DNA of 64,000 bases, from contig OZ022596.1 in the NCBI GenBank assembly GCA_963669155.1, forward strand, positions 4,799,304 through 4,863,303, read 5' to 3'. The position numbers and the translations under genes are program-made. The DNA is from Arbacia lixula. Its lineage: Eukaryota > Echinodermata > Echinoidea > Arbacioida > Arbaciidae. The notes under the pieces are model-generated. The model ran no database searches, was not told the DNA's origin, and was given only the letters and a program-made list of their open reading frames with translations. Positions 53,401 through 59,965 of the stretch are shown here, piece after piece; positions within the stretch are counted from its first letter, which is position 1; every line of letters starts with the position of its first letter.

Positions 53401-55946
53401 GCCCATGCGTGTTGATGAGGATCTCGGCGATGTCTTGGTGTCCCTGAGCGCACGCTGCGTGCAGAACAGATCTCCCTCCCAGTGATCTCTCATTGATCTA
53501 GAACAACGTTTCAGGGACCAAAGAAAAAAAAGTGGCCTTCAAGATATTGTAAGAAGCTCGAAAGCGATAAACTTTCGGAAAGTTCATCAGGATAAGAAGT
53601 GTAAAATAACGTTTGATCAACCATCTGAGTACTGCTTTTAACAATCTTTCTTATCGATCTACTCTGAGATTTAATTCTGAACGCTTTATGATTTAATAAT
53701 ATCGTTTCGCTCATGCGATCCCTATTAATTCGATCTCAGCATGTCGCCAATATCTTATCAAAGGATATATTGTATCTGTCATTGAATATTTAGGTAGAGG
53801 TGTGATTATACTGGCTTATCTCTAGTGATTTCCGATTTATAGGGTATATAATTTTAATTCCAGAAATGTTCGGCCCTTTACGACTAAATGAGTCAATCGA
53901 TTTTTTATCTCTTATGTTGTTGATTCGTCTCTCGAAAACGGATACAAAAATAAATGACCTGGCAACTTTTTTTTGTATACTGACCATGCCGATGTCGCAT
54001 GAATAGTTCTTTCAGAAGGTATTCTTTATTGCTAATGCTACTACGATTTGATGAGATTTTAAAACGATTATAACAATGCTGATTATATCAACGATGATGA
54101 TCAATACGAAAGGGGTAAGAACTTAGTTTAATTTATCAACAATTAGCATACATAAGTATGTACCATAATGATTTCAACCCGATTAGTTATACATGGAAAA
54201 TAACGGGAAGATGGTATTACCGCCTGGGGATTTGTGGACAGGGTCGTAAGGACCTCATGCATATCTCCATCATACGCAGCCTTTATCAGCGATGTGTATG
54301 ATTGAACCTGGTGCTCCTCATCTCTCTCCCAGTTTTCTAATTTCCAAAATAATACACACATGATATATCTGTATATATCTGTTTATGAAAATAATTTCGA
54401 GTTTTATAATATACATAAATATATAACAGTATATAAATAAAATATGAATAAATATACGTATAAAGTACAATATAACTATTGTACTTTGTAAGGTCTTGAA
54501 GAAACAAATTTTGATTTTTGAACTTGTTTAAAGGAAATTCGTTATAGTGGTTAACCCAAATGTTCAATTAATAGCATTAAAAAATACATCTGGTCTAGTG
54601 ACTTGTCATTTAAAGATATTGCCTACAAATACAATTTTAGTGGTATAATCATGATCTGTTGACCATGGTAAAGAAATCATAATCACAGGAGAGTGGTTGA
54701 AATCTGAACGTCTTACATAAATGGCGCCATATCCTAGCAAGGTTAGGCGTTAAAAGTTATAGTATTACGTTTAGACATCGTGGAATTTGAGCTAACCGCT
54801 CTTCGCGTATTCTTCTATATATAGCCTAAATGATCTGTCTAAGACATGTCAGTGTTATTGCACACTTGCTTTCATAAACATGATAGTTATCATTGGGACA
54901 CAATTTCGAGAGAAGTGGAAACTACTTACGTCATTTGAAAATTATTTCATGCATAAGGGGTCTACTTCAAAGAAAAGAAGTGGAAAAGTGAATGTCCCTT
55001 TCTACTCTATTAATCAAATTGATAACAATGCTATTCCATAAACACACAATAGTCTGTCTCGCTCCTATTTCTTCATACAGGTAACACAGATAATGATATA
55101 TTTCTTTATTTAAGTTACACATACAAAATATAAGCTATAATATGGAATGCGCCTCTCCTCATAAATAAATCATTTAGTCTTTGGTAGAGCTTAAAATTAA
55201 TGTGTTGATAGTGTCATTATTGGACCATATTTAATCTTTTTAATTACGTCACACGGGATCGTTGTGAACAGTAAATGGTAAAATGAAGACCACTGTAATA
55301 TATTAACCTCTGTCTTGAGTGATCGCCCCCTCGGCTGAGAAGATGTGTGTTTCTCTAGACCGAGTGCTTCCAGTAAGTTTCAGCCGTTCGTGAATGGCAT
55401 GGTTCTCGATATAAGGATGCAGGCTCCCTTGAAATTTCCCAAGAAATCGATTTGATGGTCTGCGTTGTGGAAAGTAATTTACATAGACAATTGTATGCAT
55501 AAATACATAGTTACACGGATCATGTAGATAGAGGAAAATATACATGATTGATTGTCAATTTCTGACAACATTGCCAGAGTGGGATGATGTTACATATTTG
55601 AAATTGACCTAATTTGTGACTCACATTTACATCAAATGATCTGGAGATAAAATAAAATAGTAAGAGATATTTTGATGATAAAAGAGGCATTTGCAAGTAG
55701 TGAATTATCTTAACGTGCCATGAACATCGACGCTAGATGTTTAGATTCCGTGTAACTGTCATGCTTGGTACAAACCTATTCCTTTGATGTGTTTCTCACG
55801 ACAGAGCGGCCCATTGGCGGATATTCCAAACACGCAATAACGTACGATGACGCAAACAATACTTACTGTATCTGGAAAATGTTAGCAATTTGAGGAATTG
55901 CGTCTAATGGAGGAATCATAGGGGCAGCTACAGCAGCCGCAGCCAT
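13803..55946 (-). CDS. Ankyrin-repeat/ZU5/UPA/death-domain protein, 36 coding exons
   Basis: Joined exons from the ATG (55,946) to the TAA (13,803) total 5,322 nt, or 1,773 residues; every splice phase agrees. Exon 1 55,867-55,946; 2 55,308-55,459; 3 54,221-54,336; 4 53,343-53,497; 5 52,278-52,434; 6 51,660-51,884; 7 51,281-51,335; 8 50,261-50,379; 9 48,643-48,785; 10 48,063-48,219; 11 47,058-47,212; 12 46,512-46,668; 13 45,888-46,027; 14 45,386-45,542; 15 44,903-45,018; 16 44,508-44,664; 17 43,633-43,721; 18 42,775-42,839; 19 42,516-42,687; 20 40,581-40,638; 21 40,240-40,346; 22 39,658-39,861; 23 38,985-39,141; 24 38,494-38,633; 25 37,998-38,154; 26 37,495-37,634; 27 36,370-36,535; 28 35,912-36,130; 29 35,174-35,325; 30 33,967-34,001; 31 30,619-30,939; 32 29,510-29,730; 33 28,309-28,443; 34 26,896-27,028; 35 26,454-26,529; 36 13,803-14,136. 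Domain order resembles ankyrins (ANK, ZU5, UPA, DD) but with one ZU5. No signal peptide or membrane segment, so probably cytosolic. Confidence 0.87.
14502..15410. mobile_element. Left arm of the inverted-repeat element, copy A
   Basis: Matches 9,358-10,266, starting with TAGGTGGTCTG, and is interrupted by the TTAA element. It resumes at 23,831 and ends near 24,700. The mirror right arm is absent. Confidence 0.75.
15838..15862. repeat. Short perfect stem-loop
   Basis: CTACCCGTTCC and its complement flank CGA, giving an 11-bp stem (13 bp with the next pairs) inside the left part of the TTAA element. Function unknown. Confidence 0.5.
15960..16094. repeat. Degenerate telomere-like CTAACCC tract
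   Basis: Imperfect CCCTAA/CCCTGA units are followed by a conserved tail (AAAAAAGTGATTTCTAGGTC). The same tract plus tail recurs at 18,400-18,540, and the tail again at 18,295-18,325, so this is a dispersed family rather than a true telomere. Confidence 0.6.
16105..16740. repeat. Left CCAATGG array
   Basis: Dozens of degenerate units alternate AATGGT, TTGGTA and CAGTGG, spaced about 10-12 bases. The units decay toward the interior. Confidence 0.8.
18060..18739. repeat. Perfect 154-bp inverted repeat with 372-bp spacer
   Basis: The left arm (18,060-18,213) and right arm (18,586-18,739) are exact reverse complements over 154 bases. The sequence outside them matches only imperfectly (18,330-18,385 against 18,770-18,815). 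The spacer holds the telomere-like tract. A short direct repeat (CCATGCATTTCATGTGCG) lies on both sides of the right arm. There is no coding capacity beyond mirrored short frames. Confidence 0.85.
20418..20639. mobile_element. Tc1/mariner-type hairpin MITE
   Basis: TA dinucleotides at 20,416-20,417 and 20,640-20,641 flank a 222-bp palindrome with ends CACTACAGCTC and GAGCTGGAGTG and long pairing arms (CAAAGGAATTGGCATAGGGA and its complement). The TA target suggests Tc1/mariner. Confidence 0.65.
20642..22494. other. Interior of the nested element, no gene seen
   Basis: No coherent protein is seen on either strand. There is a G-run near 21,617-21,630 and a diverged relative of the palindromic repeat at 29.1 kb (21,390-21,550). 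Confidence 0.5.
22495..23046. repeat. Right CCAATGG array
   Basis: Units GGTATGTCAATGGTGGAT and GCCAATGGTGGATACCAATG recur with TGG about every 11-12 bases. They create long false frames on both strands with Trp/Met/Val-rich repeats. It mirrors the left array. Confidence 0.8.
24710..26372. mobile_element. 1.7 kb foldback element
   Basis: The ends CAGTCAATCGGCAG and (inverted) CAGCCAAACGGCAG are flanked by AGTA on both sides (24,706-24,709 and 26,373-26,376), a probable 4-bp target duplication. The inner arms 25,393-25,862 and 25,894-26,365 are near-perfect reverse complements around a 31-base spacer. The left side also holds a tandem repeat. Copy B has no such insertion next to AGTACATGTAC. 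Class unknown, no transposase. Confidence 0.75.
24987..25386. repeat. Two tandem 196-bp units
   Basis: Both units start near GTAAGCTC, share GGGCTCAAAAATAAAACATT and end at ACTTCGCAACCGATAT. They differ at roughly one base in ten. The unit lies only on the left side of the foldback. Confidence 0.7.
26454..26529 (-). CDS. Exon 35: acidic linker before the death domain
   Basis: Acceptor TTTAG and a perfect donor GTAAGT. It encodes AEDNGETNTTQEPLTDSKEE followed by KQHSK, a charged, probably unstructured hinge. It enters in phase 1 and leaves in phase 2, matching both death-domain exons. Confidence 0.82.
26896..29730 (-). CDS. Exons 32-34: UPA domain
   Basis: Exon 32 (29,510-29,730) reads NETERVRLNEEDTPMCTVRE and then LELYLTSFCHIYVLFDWWAG, ending WILVFTDALKGLQM. 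Exon 33 (28,309-28,443) contains LLRIYHFVNDKQLEVK. Exon 34 (26,896-27,028) contains FNYLEFDIKVVVKEKQVFRV. This is the beta-rich UPA module that follows ZU5 in UNC5, PIDD and ankyrins and packs on ZU5 and DD. The HFS self-cleavage motif of PIDD was not seen. Phases 1-0-0-1 are consistent with flanking exons. Confidence 0.82.
27205..27294. repeat. GA/GT/poly-G/poly-C simple repeat
   Basis: A run of AG units, then GT units, a G-run and a C-run in the intron between exons 33 and 34. Short frames across it are artefacts. Confidence 0.9.
29070..29330. repeat. Palindromic MITE-like repeat
   Basis: ACAACAATGCCCATTGTGCAT is mirrored by ATGCACAATGGGCATTGTT, and the outer sequences also mirror. A diverged relative lies at 21,390-21,550. 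It sits in the intron between exons 32 and 33. Confidence 0.5.
30619..30939 (-). CDS. Exon 31: ZU5 domain
   Basis: 106 full codons between acceptor ATTAG and donor GTATAC. The peptide carries EDGGELHLEEYDVHMFIPAG, then ALDEAHDISLKLL, VCPTFGIAFGPSSLTFKQPF and KLKLPH: the classic ZU5 pattern (G-G-L, IP-GAL, L-P-V-G-P). In ankyrin and UNC5 this domain contacts spectrin or locks the DD. Ankyrins carry two ZU5 copies; only one is seen here. Confidence 0.9.
31135..33890 (-). mobile_element. 5'-truncated CR1/Jockey-type LINE
   Basis: Two consecutive frames (33,725-32,913 and 32,947-31,907) encode the RT core: KKSPGYDGI, IFKKGQKDFVNNYRPISLL, GVFLDFSKAFDTIDHEILL, GVPQGSLLGPLLFILYIND and FADDTNLF, then a C-terminal NYPTRQRDAFHLPRTRT region. 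The frames separate at a run of about 15 G (sense strand) between YGIRG and ALEWF, a length change. The endonuclease is missing. The 3' end is a tail of ATTGAAA-like units near 31,135-31,150. It lies in sense orientation in the intron between exons 30 and 31. A non-autonomous, fairly young copy. Confidence 0.85.
33967..36130 (-). CDS. Exons 28-30: last ankyrin repeats and joint to ZU5
   Basis: Exon 28 (35,912-36,130) contains GKTPLHLAAEGGHVPVLEIL, VNLKTQDGQTCLHL and ends ETQE. Exon 29 (35,174-35,325) contains NLALYLIGKGASL and HGLTPLQYARTSRLWEAL. Exon 30 is only 35 nt (33,967-34,001), reading IDEEDREEILK, and joins exon 29 (phase 2) to the ZU5 exon (phase 1). It is a tiny acidic exon lying between two LINE pieces. 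Confidence 0.83.
34161..34815 (+). mobile_element. LINE 3' fragment, opposite strand
   Basis: The frame at 34,177-34,395 reads MYQLARETLTQNILDLFCRN and then HNYPTRESSLYHLPLTLT and FLYQGPQLWNSL, the C-terminal part of a CR1/Jockey-type LINE protein (compare NYPTRQRDAFHLPRTRT in the other copy). A 3' UTR ends in an AATAAATGCAATTCAA-like tail near 34,815. It is antisense to the host gene, in the intron between exons 29 and 30. Confidence 0.75.
36370..38633 (-). CDS. Exons 24-27: two ankyrin cassettes (six repeats)
   Basis: Exon 24 (38,494-38,633) KDGSTSLHVACRNGCLEFVW; exon 25 (37,998-38,154, 157 nt) DHTEVIGTLVENGALVDIVN and GRTGLHSAACLGHLAALCCL; exon 26 (37,495-37,634) NSTPLLLAAQYGHLNCVEHL and VHVAASG; exon 27 (36,370-36,535) KEETLMYLLELPPM and GRIPLHKAALKGHDICVGIL. 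Exon 27 ends at a GC donor (GAG|GCAAGT) instead of GT. Both the frame and the fit to the next exon support it. Confidence 0.85.
37092..37313. mobile_element. MITE with 30-bp inverted ends
   Basis: GGTACACCATGTGTAAAGTC and the adjoining CTGGAAGGACT are mirrored at the right end (AGTCCTTCCAGGACTTTACA and on to GGTTTACC). About 220 bp, no coding sequence, in the intron between exons 26 and 27. Confidence 0.6.
38231..38272. repeat. (TA)n microsatellite
   Basis: Roughly 18 TA units preceded by CA units, in the intron between exons 24 and 25. A separate CA run lies at 38,937-38,971. Confidence 0.9.
38985..43721 (-). CDS. Exons 17-23: ankyrin repeats with Ser-rich insert
   Basis: Exons 17 (43,633-43,721) SVRGTSALHIAARTDRVDII; 18 (42,775-42,839) KRGHPSSFGSSTSTVLRHFA; 19 (42,516-42,687) NKWTPLQAAVDNEHLKCVEA and GKTPLHRAAEK; 20 (40,581-40,638) NSKDIVKVLLAKGADIDAR; 21 (40,240-40,346) RNYNALHIAAKMGSEDSLAV; 22 (39,658-39,861) NNWTPLHCAVQQNNLGCIRL; 23 (38,985-39,141, 157 nt) VVDFLLERGADVNKANKVGW. 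Exon 18 could be read as ankyrin-like in another frame, but that frame hits a stop and breaks the phase. The chosen frame is open and in phase. Confidence 0.8.
41010..41185. repeat. Nested hairpin (MITE-like)
   Basis: Outer arms 41,019-41,048 and 41,146-41,175 pair (ACGGATGACTGTTGATTCAT and its complement). Inner arms 41,049-41,072 and 41,089-41,112 also pair (TTGAGTTGCGATCATC). Located in the intron between exons 19 and 20. Confidence 0.65.
41309..41482. repeat. Hairpin plus CA/TA/TG microsatellite
   Basis: AAATGAAACGCCGGAGA and its complement flank an A/T run (41,312-41,387). CA, TA and TG runs follow. Confidence 0.7.
41493..42482. mobile_element. 990-bp Mutator-like foldback element
   Basis: The 9-bp direct repeat CTATATCAC flanks both ends (41,484-41,492 and 42,483-42,491). 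The ends are GGGTTACGCC in inverted order, and the arms of about 415 bp are nearly identical (to about 41,910 and from about 42,065). The 9-bp target duplication with long inverted ends is the Mutator-like pattern. There is no transposase. It sits in the intron between exons 19 and 20. Confidence 0.78.
44508..48785 (-). CDS. Exons 9-16: four two-exon ankyrin cassettes
   Basis: Each cassette is a phase 0-to-2 exon followed by a 157-nt phase 2-to-0 exon, together coding about three repeats. Pairs: 48,643-48,785 with 48,063-48,219; 47,058-47,212 with 46,512-46,668; 45,888-46,027 with 45,386-45,542; 44,903-45,018 with 44,508-44,664. Sample peptides: NTPLLLAVWQGHTACVETLI, GRTALHTACLLGNKDIIDRL, GQTALHVAGGFGHREAAELL, DGYTPLHWAASFQNLECIKL, GHTPFMYAADIGVLDVAHLL. 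The TPLH-type turns and the A-(x)-G-H helices are well kept. All donors are GT. Confidence 0.88.
46817..46893. repeat. Perfect 34-bp hairpin with 9-base loop
   Basis: The left arm 46,817-46,850 (starting CAATTGTATTTGACCGTTG) and right arm 46,860-46,893 are exact complements around ATTGCTATA. It lies in the intron between exons 11 and 12. It could be a tiny MITE or a small-RNA precursor; the perfect pairing is unusual for a microRNA. Confidence 0.8.
47353..47453. repeat. Short TTAA-type MITE
   Basis: TTAACCCTTTGCCTG at one end and CAGAAAGGGTTA at the other. Its internal segment GATTATTTCACCATCAATA recurs inverted at 56,635-56,655. Confidence 0.5.
47748..47925. repeat. Dispersed repeat, copy 1
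   Basis: CTGAAAGTAACGTTTCATGC and about 170 bases after it recur in the same orientation at 59,789-59,965 with many differences. Family unknown. In the intron between exons 10 and 11. Confidence 0.6.
48786..50260. other. Intron between exons 8 and 9
   Basis: AT-rich, with no coding sequence or recognisable element. Likewise nothing is seen in 50,380-51,280, 52,435-53,342 and 54,337-55,307. Confidence 0.55.
50261..51884 (-). CDS. Exons 6-8: ankyrin repeats 5-8
   Basis: Exon 6 (51,660-51,884) GYTPLFLTVFNGHLECAEEL and GVSPLHCAAFKGRDDFCKFL; exon 7 (51,281-51,335) GALAIQLAINEGHLH; exon 8 (50,261-50,379) MRYMLICTDAVTWSDVHTAA ending VEVIDLE. The exon 7 donor could also lie 2 nt downstream; the chosen site keeps the frame into exon 8. 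The exon 7-8 repeat is a weak match. Confidence 0.75.
52278..54336 (-). CDS. Exons 3-5: first ankyrin repeats
   Basis: Exon 3 (54,221-54,336) SYTSLIKAAYDGDMHEVLTT; exon 4 (53,343-53,497) GGRSVLHAACAQGHQDIAEI and GISPLRLAVAG; exon 5 (52,278-52,434, 157 nt) NHYGVVLYLLQRGAHVDEAD and WTPLHSAALNGQANVVHLLT. Here the solenoid starts; exons 4 and 5 already form the two-exon cassette. Confidence 0.85.
55308..55946 (-). CDS. Exons 1-2: N-terminus with start codon
   Basis: ATG at 55,944-55,946 in the context CACAATGG. Exon 1 (55,867-55,946) starts MAAAAVAAPMIPPLDAIPQI and ends at a perfect GTAAGT donor. Exon 2 (55,308-55,459) reads PSNRFLGKFQGSLHPYIENH and further ERLKLTGSTRSRETHIF. No known domain; Ala-rich start, no signal peptide. 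Exon 2's donor (GAG|GTTAAT) is weak, but the phase fits. Confidence 0.78.
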
Positions 55947-56063
55947 TGTGACTGACGTGACCTGAGGCACGTCTCAGCACTGTGGTCTTCACACGACTGA
56001 CGCTATCGTGCACGTTTGTAAGATATACGAACTCCTAGCTCATATAGTAGACAAATAGCACGA

Positions 56064-56073
56064 GTCACGTGAC
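56064..56073. promoter_or_regulatory. Palindromic E-box GTCACGTGAC
   Basis: A perfect 10-bp palindrome with a CACGTG core lies about 120 bp upstream of the ATG of the ankyrin-DD gene, a site type bound by USF/MITF-class factors. Its position suits a promoter; function not shown. Confidence 0.3.
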
Positions 56074-56578
56074 AGGACGAGGTGGGGGTTGAAGAGGGGG
56101 GGGGGGATCTGCCAATGGATATCACTCCATTTTTCTGCAAAGATGCTCAAGTGAAACGTTCATTATCAATATTATCATCGAATTGTTTGATTTGTACGTG
56201 TCTGTCTATAATTGTGCGTGTATTTTCCCTACTCAAACCCAAGGGATACGCCTCTGGTTATCTGACATAAATAAGTGCAAAGTACATTAATATGATTCGT
56301 AAGAGATATTGCATACATTCCGGCCTTTGACAGAATAACGCTCGTTATATCACGAGGTACGCATCTAATTAATCTAAAAACAAACAGTGACGTCCAATAG
56401 GCATTCCAGTGAGAATCAATTTCCAAGTACAGCATGTTTGCATTCTAAATTAAGTATCACCCGACCGAAGTTGAATACATATTGTCTCAATACCTATATC
56501 ACTAGTGTCTTTTATTATGTTCATCTACAGGTCAGTGGTCTAAAGGCCTGAGATGCTGATGTCACGGAAGTTAATAAC

Positions 56579-56762
56579 CTTTAACCCTATATGTGCGCCA
56601 GGAAAATTGCTGCACTATGGGATATGTGCGTACTGATGGTGAAATAATTCACACGTGGCATGCTAAGGATTAACTCTTTATGTGTAGTACAAAACGGCGC
56701 TCTGTGGGATTCGTATGCATCACTTGTTGATAGATTCCCACGTGTAACACAAAGAGTTAAAA
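56579..56762. repeat. TTAA-type MITE remnants
   Basis: TTAACCCTATATGTGCG...AAGGATTAA (56,579-56,672) is related to the MITE at 47,353. Next to it, TTAACTCTTTATGTGTAGTAC and CGTGTAACACAAAGAGTTAA form a second short inverted pair. A similar ACACAAAGAGTTAA lies near 58,716-58,730. Confidence 0.45.
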
Positions 56763-56869
56763 TCAGACAAAACATACGGCCATGCCGTTGAAAGGTTGAG
56801 TATGACGTACAGATCACGCACCAGATTAGTCCAATGAGAGTTAGGATGAACATCCCAGTAACGACATCC

Positions 56870-57600
56870 AGTTGAAGCTACTTGGGATTGCAAGTGGTCT
56901 TAACTGATTTCGACTGGTTTCAGCTGGTTTCAAATTATTTCAATTGGAACGAGTCGGTTTCAATTCGTTCCAATTGGAAAACGAGTTACAACCCAGTCGC
57001 CAAGTATTTACAGTAATATATTCACAGTTTCCCAACTGGGTCCCATCGAAATCCAACTGGAAATGTAACTAAAAATCAAACTGTAAATTAGGCTGACTCA
57101 ATGAATGTGCATGCATATTTTACCTATAATGAACCAAAACGACTGTTTTATTAAATATAAAAATGAAAATATGAAAATACACGATAAAACAATAAATATA
57201 TCTTTAAAAAAATGTGTTTATTGAAATCATTCCGGAGTACTGTTTACTTAAAACAATTGAAAAATAAAAAATCATCAAGTTTAGTCTGAGATATATTGTA
57301 CACAACTTCAATAGTATGTAACCCGGATCTAAATATGAATTGAGTGGAGAGTGTCTTGATATTGGTACCAATGACCGATGCAGTGTGTATTGATCATGTA
57401 TATCTTAATGTCTAATATAATTATGTTTTTTTCACAATACGAGAAATAATGTGTTATTCATTGAAATACATTTTGATCATTTGGTCAAATGGTTTTATTT
57501 GGTTTCAACCAGAAATCCGTCTGCTCTCAACTTAGAATCTTTCTGGTTCCAATTAGAAATTCGTTTTGGTTCATTTTCAACGACTGGAATATAAATTTGC
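56870..57600. repeat. CAACTGG-type motif clusters
   Basis: Degenerate units such as CGACTGGTTTCAGCTGGTTTC and TTCCAATTGGAA (56,870-57,070), and a weaker mirrored cluster (57,480-57,590, GGTTTCAACCAGAAATCC). This is a third relative of the ACTGG and CCAATGG arrays and may mark the two ends of another small element. Confidence 0.55.
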
Positions 57601-57639
57601 TAACTGTCACTGATTCGCCTGAGTCACACACAGCTTGTT

Positions 57640-58180
57640 TAACATTTATTTCCTACCACTCACCTGGATGTGCAGCTGCATCAAAAGACGATCTTTTAAC
57701 AGGACATGACGGTGCACATGACACGATGATTGGATGAATTGATTACAAATATTCTTCCTTCCTCTGTTCACATACATGTTCATTCGCAGTGAGCAGGAAT
57801 ACAGGATCTTACACGGCAAACGCAAATATGTCACGTAGCACGTGTTTTTTTTTTTAACCATTAATCAATGCTCGATTATATATTGCTGAACACTCTCCTG
57901 CCTCTAGCATCTATGAATTATAAAATGTCATGAAGATGTGAAATGAGTTGCAGTTCTGGCGGAAAGATCCATGTCGAATGGACAGTTTTACATAAAAGAT
58001 CATTATAAGCAAGTAGTGTTACTTTGAACGACACCAAGGCGAATAACATTTTATGAAATCTATCAATGGTTTTGTCGTGAGTTCATCACATTTTTTAGAT
58101 GAGACAAGTTACAAAAAGACCGACGTGAATTGTTCATGCAAAAATATTTCGCAATTGACATGAAACTCGTATACGCTTGT
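57640..58180. repeat. Diverged duplicate of the GPCR 5' flank, copy 1
   Basis: Shares GGATGTGCAGCTGCATCAAA, ATACATGT(T/C)CATT(C/T)GCAGTGA, TTAATCAATGC and GAGACAAGT(T/G)AC blocks in order with 61,480-61,950. Minus-strand frames in both copies show related peptides (LLMQLHIQ), but no protein family was recognised. Confidence 0.5.
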
Positions 58181-59788
58181 GCAGTAGGTGTAGTCTTCTA
58201 AAGATAAGCAAGAGACGCGGTTTTAGCAACACCTGTCATTGGACGTGGAATCTGCGTGAACTCTCGTGAGCAAATTTGCCTATTTCCTTCCGATGGAAAC
58301 CCTGGTTTAAAATTAAAATGTAGGACCCTTACATTGACTCAACCTTTCCAACTCAAAATGTCATACCTTACGGAAGGCAAGCATACTTCTTCTCAACTGA
58401 AAACTGCATCTTGACCATATAGAACTCCTCGATCATGGTGGTTGGGCGAGGACTGTTACTTTTTCAGACTTTCAATCTTAAGTTCTATAAATACTAACTT
58501 ATATAGCAAAGAAATTATCGCTTTAAAAGTGAATTTGATGAGTATTTATAGACTTCACTATTTCATACTGATTATGATTTGGTCAAGTAATACTGTAGGA
58601 TAGTCTTCAAACTCACTTTGCATAGCTGCAATTTGAATGACTTATCATTTGTGTCAGATACAATGCTGCTTCATTGGATTTGTGTGAATTACCGTTGAAA
58701 ACATACACACGTAGCACACAAAGAGTTAATCCAATCTATTCTGTTACCAGGAACACTCCAGGTCAGCTTTAGCTAAAAAATGAATATGTGAATATATTTT
58801 TAGTAGAATTACATTAGAGATCCCCTTCACTTAATATTTATGGATAAAAAAAATAAAATAACGGTCAAGGTACACAGAGATATGCTTTCATTTGGGTTTC
58901 TTGGATTCATTATTGTGCACAAGGGCTACTTAAAGAAATTAAATGATGCTGTACTCGTGGTTTATAGAACGTTTTCCTGATGTTAGATTTGTTTTTGTTG
59001 CAATATAAGTAAATCCATGTAAAACATTGATAAAATAATCATTGCATGTGTAAATGATGCAAAATTGCATGTGCATATGAAAATTCGATCATATGTTATA
59101 TATCTATTTTGATGGAAGGATTTGTACATTGATATAATGCATGAATTTACTCAATACAATGGAAGGGATGAAAATAGCGTAAACAGATGTTGCATTTTGC
59201 ATTTCCACCTCTATGAAGACTTTGCTGTCAAGCTGTGCTTGAAAGAATTGTCCCTTGCAGCTCACCTTTTATTGTCTTTTTAAATTTTATATTTGTACAG
59301 TACATGATATTTCATGAACCTTGATTGAAGAAGATTAAAGGGGCAACGGCAATAAGTGAGTTCATAGTTGCAATGTGCGCATGCGCAGATCATTACTGGT
59401 ACGAATGACCTCGGGCCAATTGTACACTCACATAGTAAAATGCAAATTCCACCAAGGATCTTTAAGCACATGGATATACATCGCTTTGAACAAGGTTTGA
59501 TGCCGCCACTTAATATTCATGACTAGCAGCTGCTCTCAACAATATGATGCATGCGCGATTGCGTCACGTTCACCTGGATTTCATAATAGGTCATACGCAT
59601 TCCTATAAATGCATACATTTGAGCTTTCGCTGCTGAGCTTTCGCTGCTGAACTTTTAATTTTGTCACTATGTGCTTCTTACGTAGTTAAAAAGGACGAGC
59701 GAATACGAAAAATGATACATTTTGAGATGGAAATCCTAGCTTGGCCGCGGTTGGCCGCGTTTTTCATGTTACTTGTCCGAAAGGAAAA
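58181..59788. other. Intergenic, no gene seen
   Basis: AT-rich. A short repeat GCTGAGCTTTCGCTGCTGA lies near 59,630-59,655. No coding sequence supported. Confidence 0.5.
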
Positions 59789-59965
59789 TATCTGAAAGTA
59801 ACGTTTCATGCAATTTTGTAAGCAGGTATGATGCGGAAGTTAGTGAAATTGAGGCTTTTATACGGCAACTTGATATCACGTTGCCTTTTTGCCAAATTGT
59901 AACACTATTCCTCGATTGAATCTTTACTGATGCATCGTAGGTATTAAATGTCACAACTGCGCAAG
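59789..59965. repeat. Dispersed repeat, copy 2
   Basis: Direct-orientation relative of 47,748-47,925, sharing GCAACTTGATATCACGTT and a GATGCATCGT end. Confidence 0.6.
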
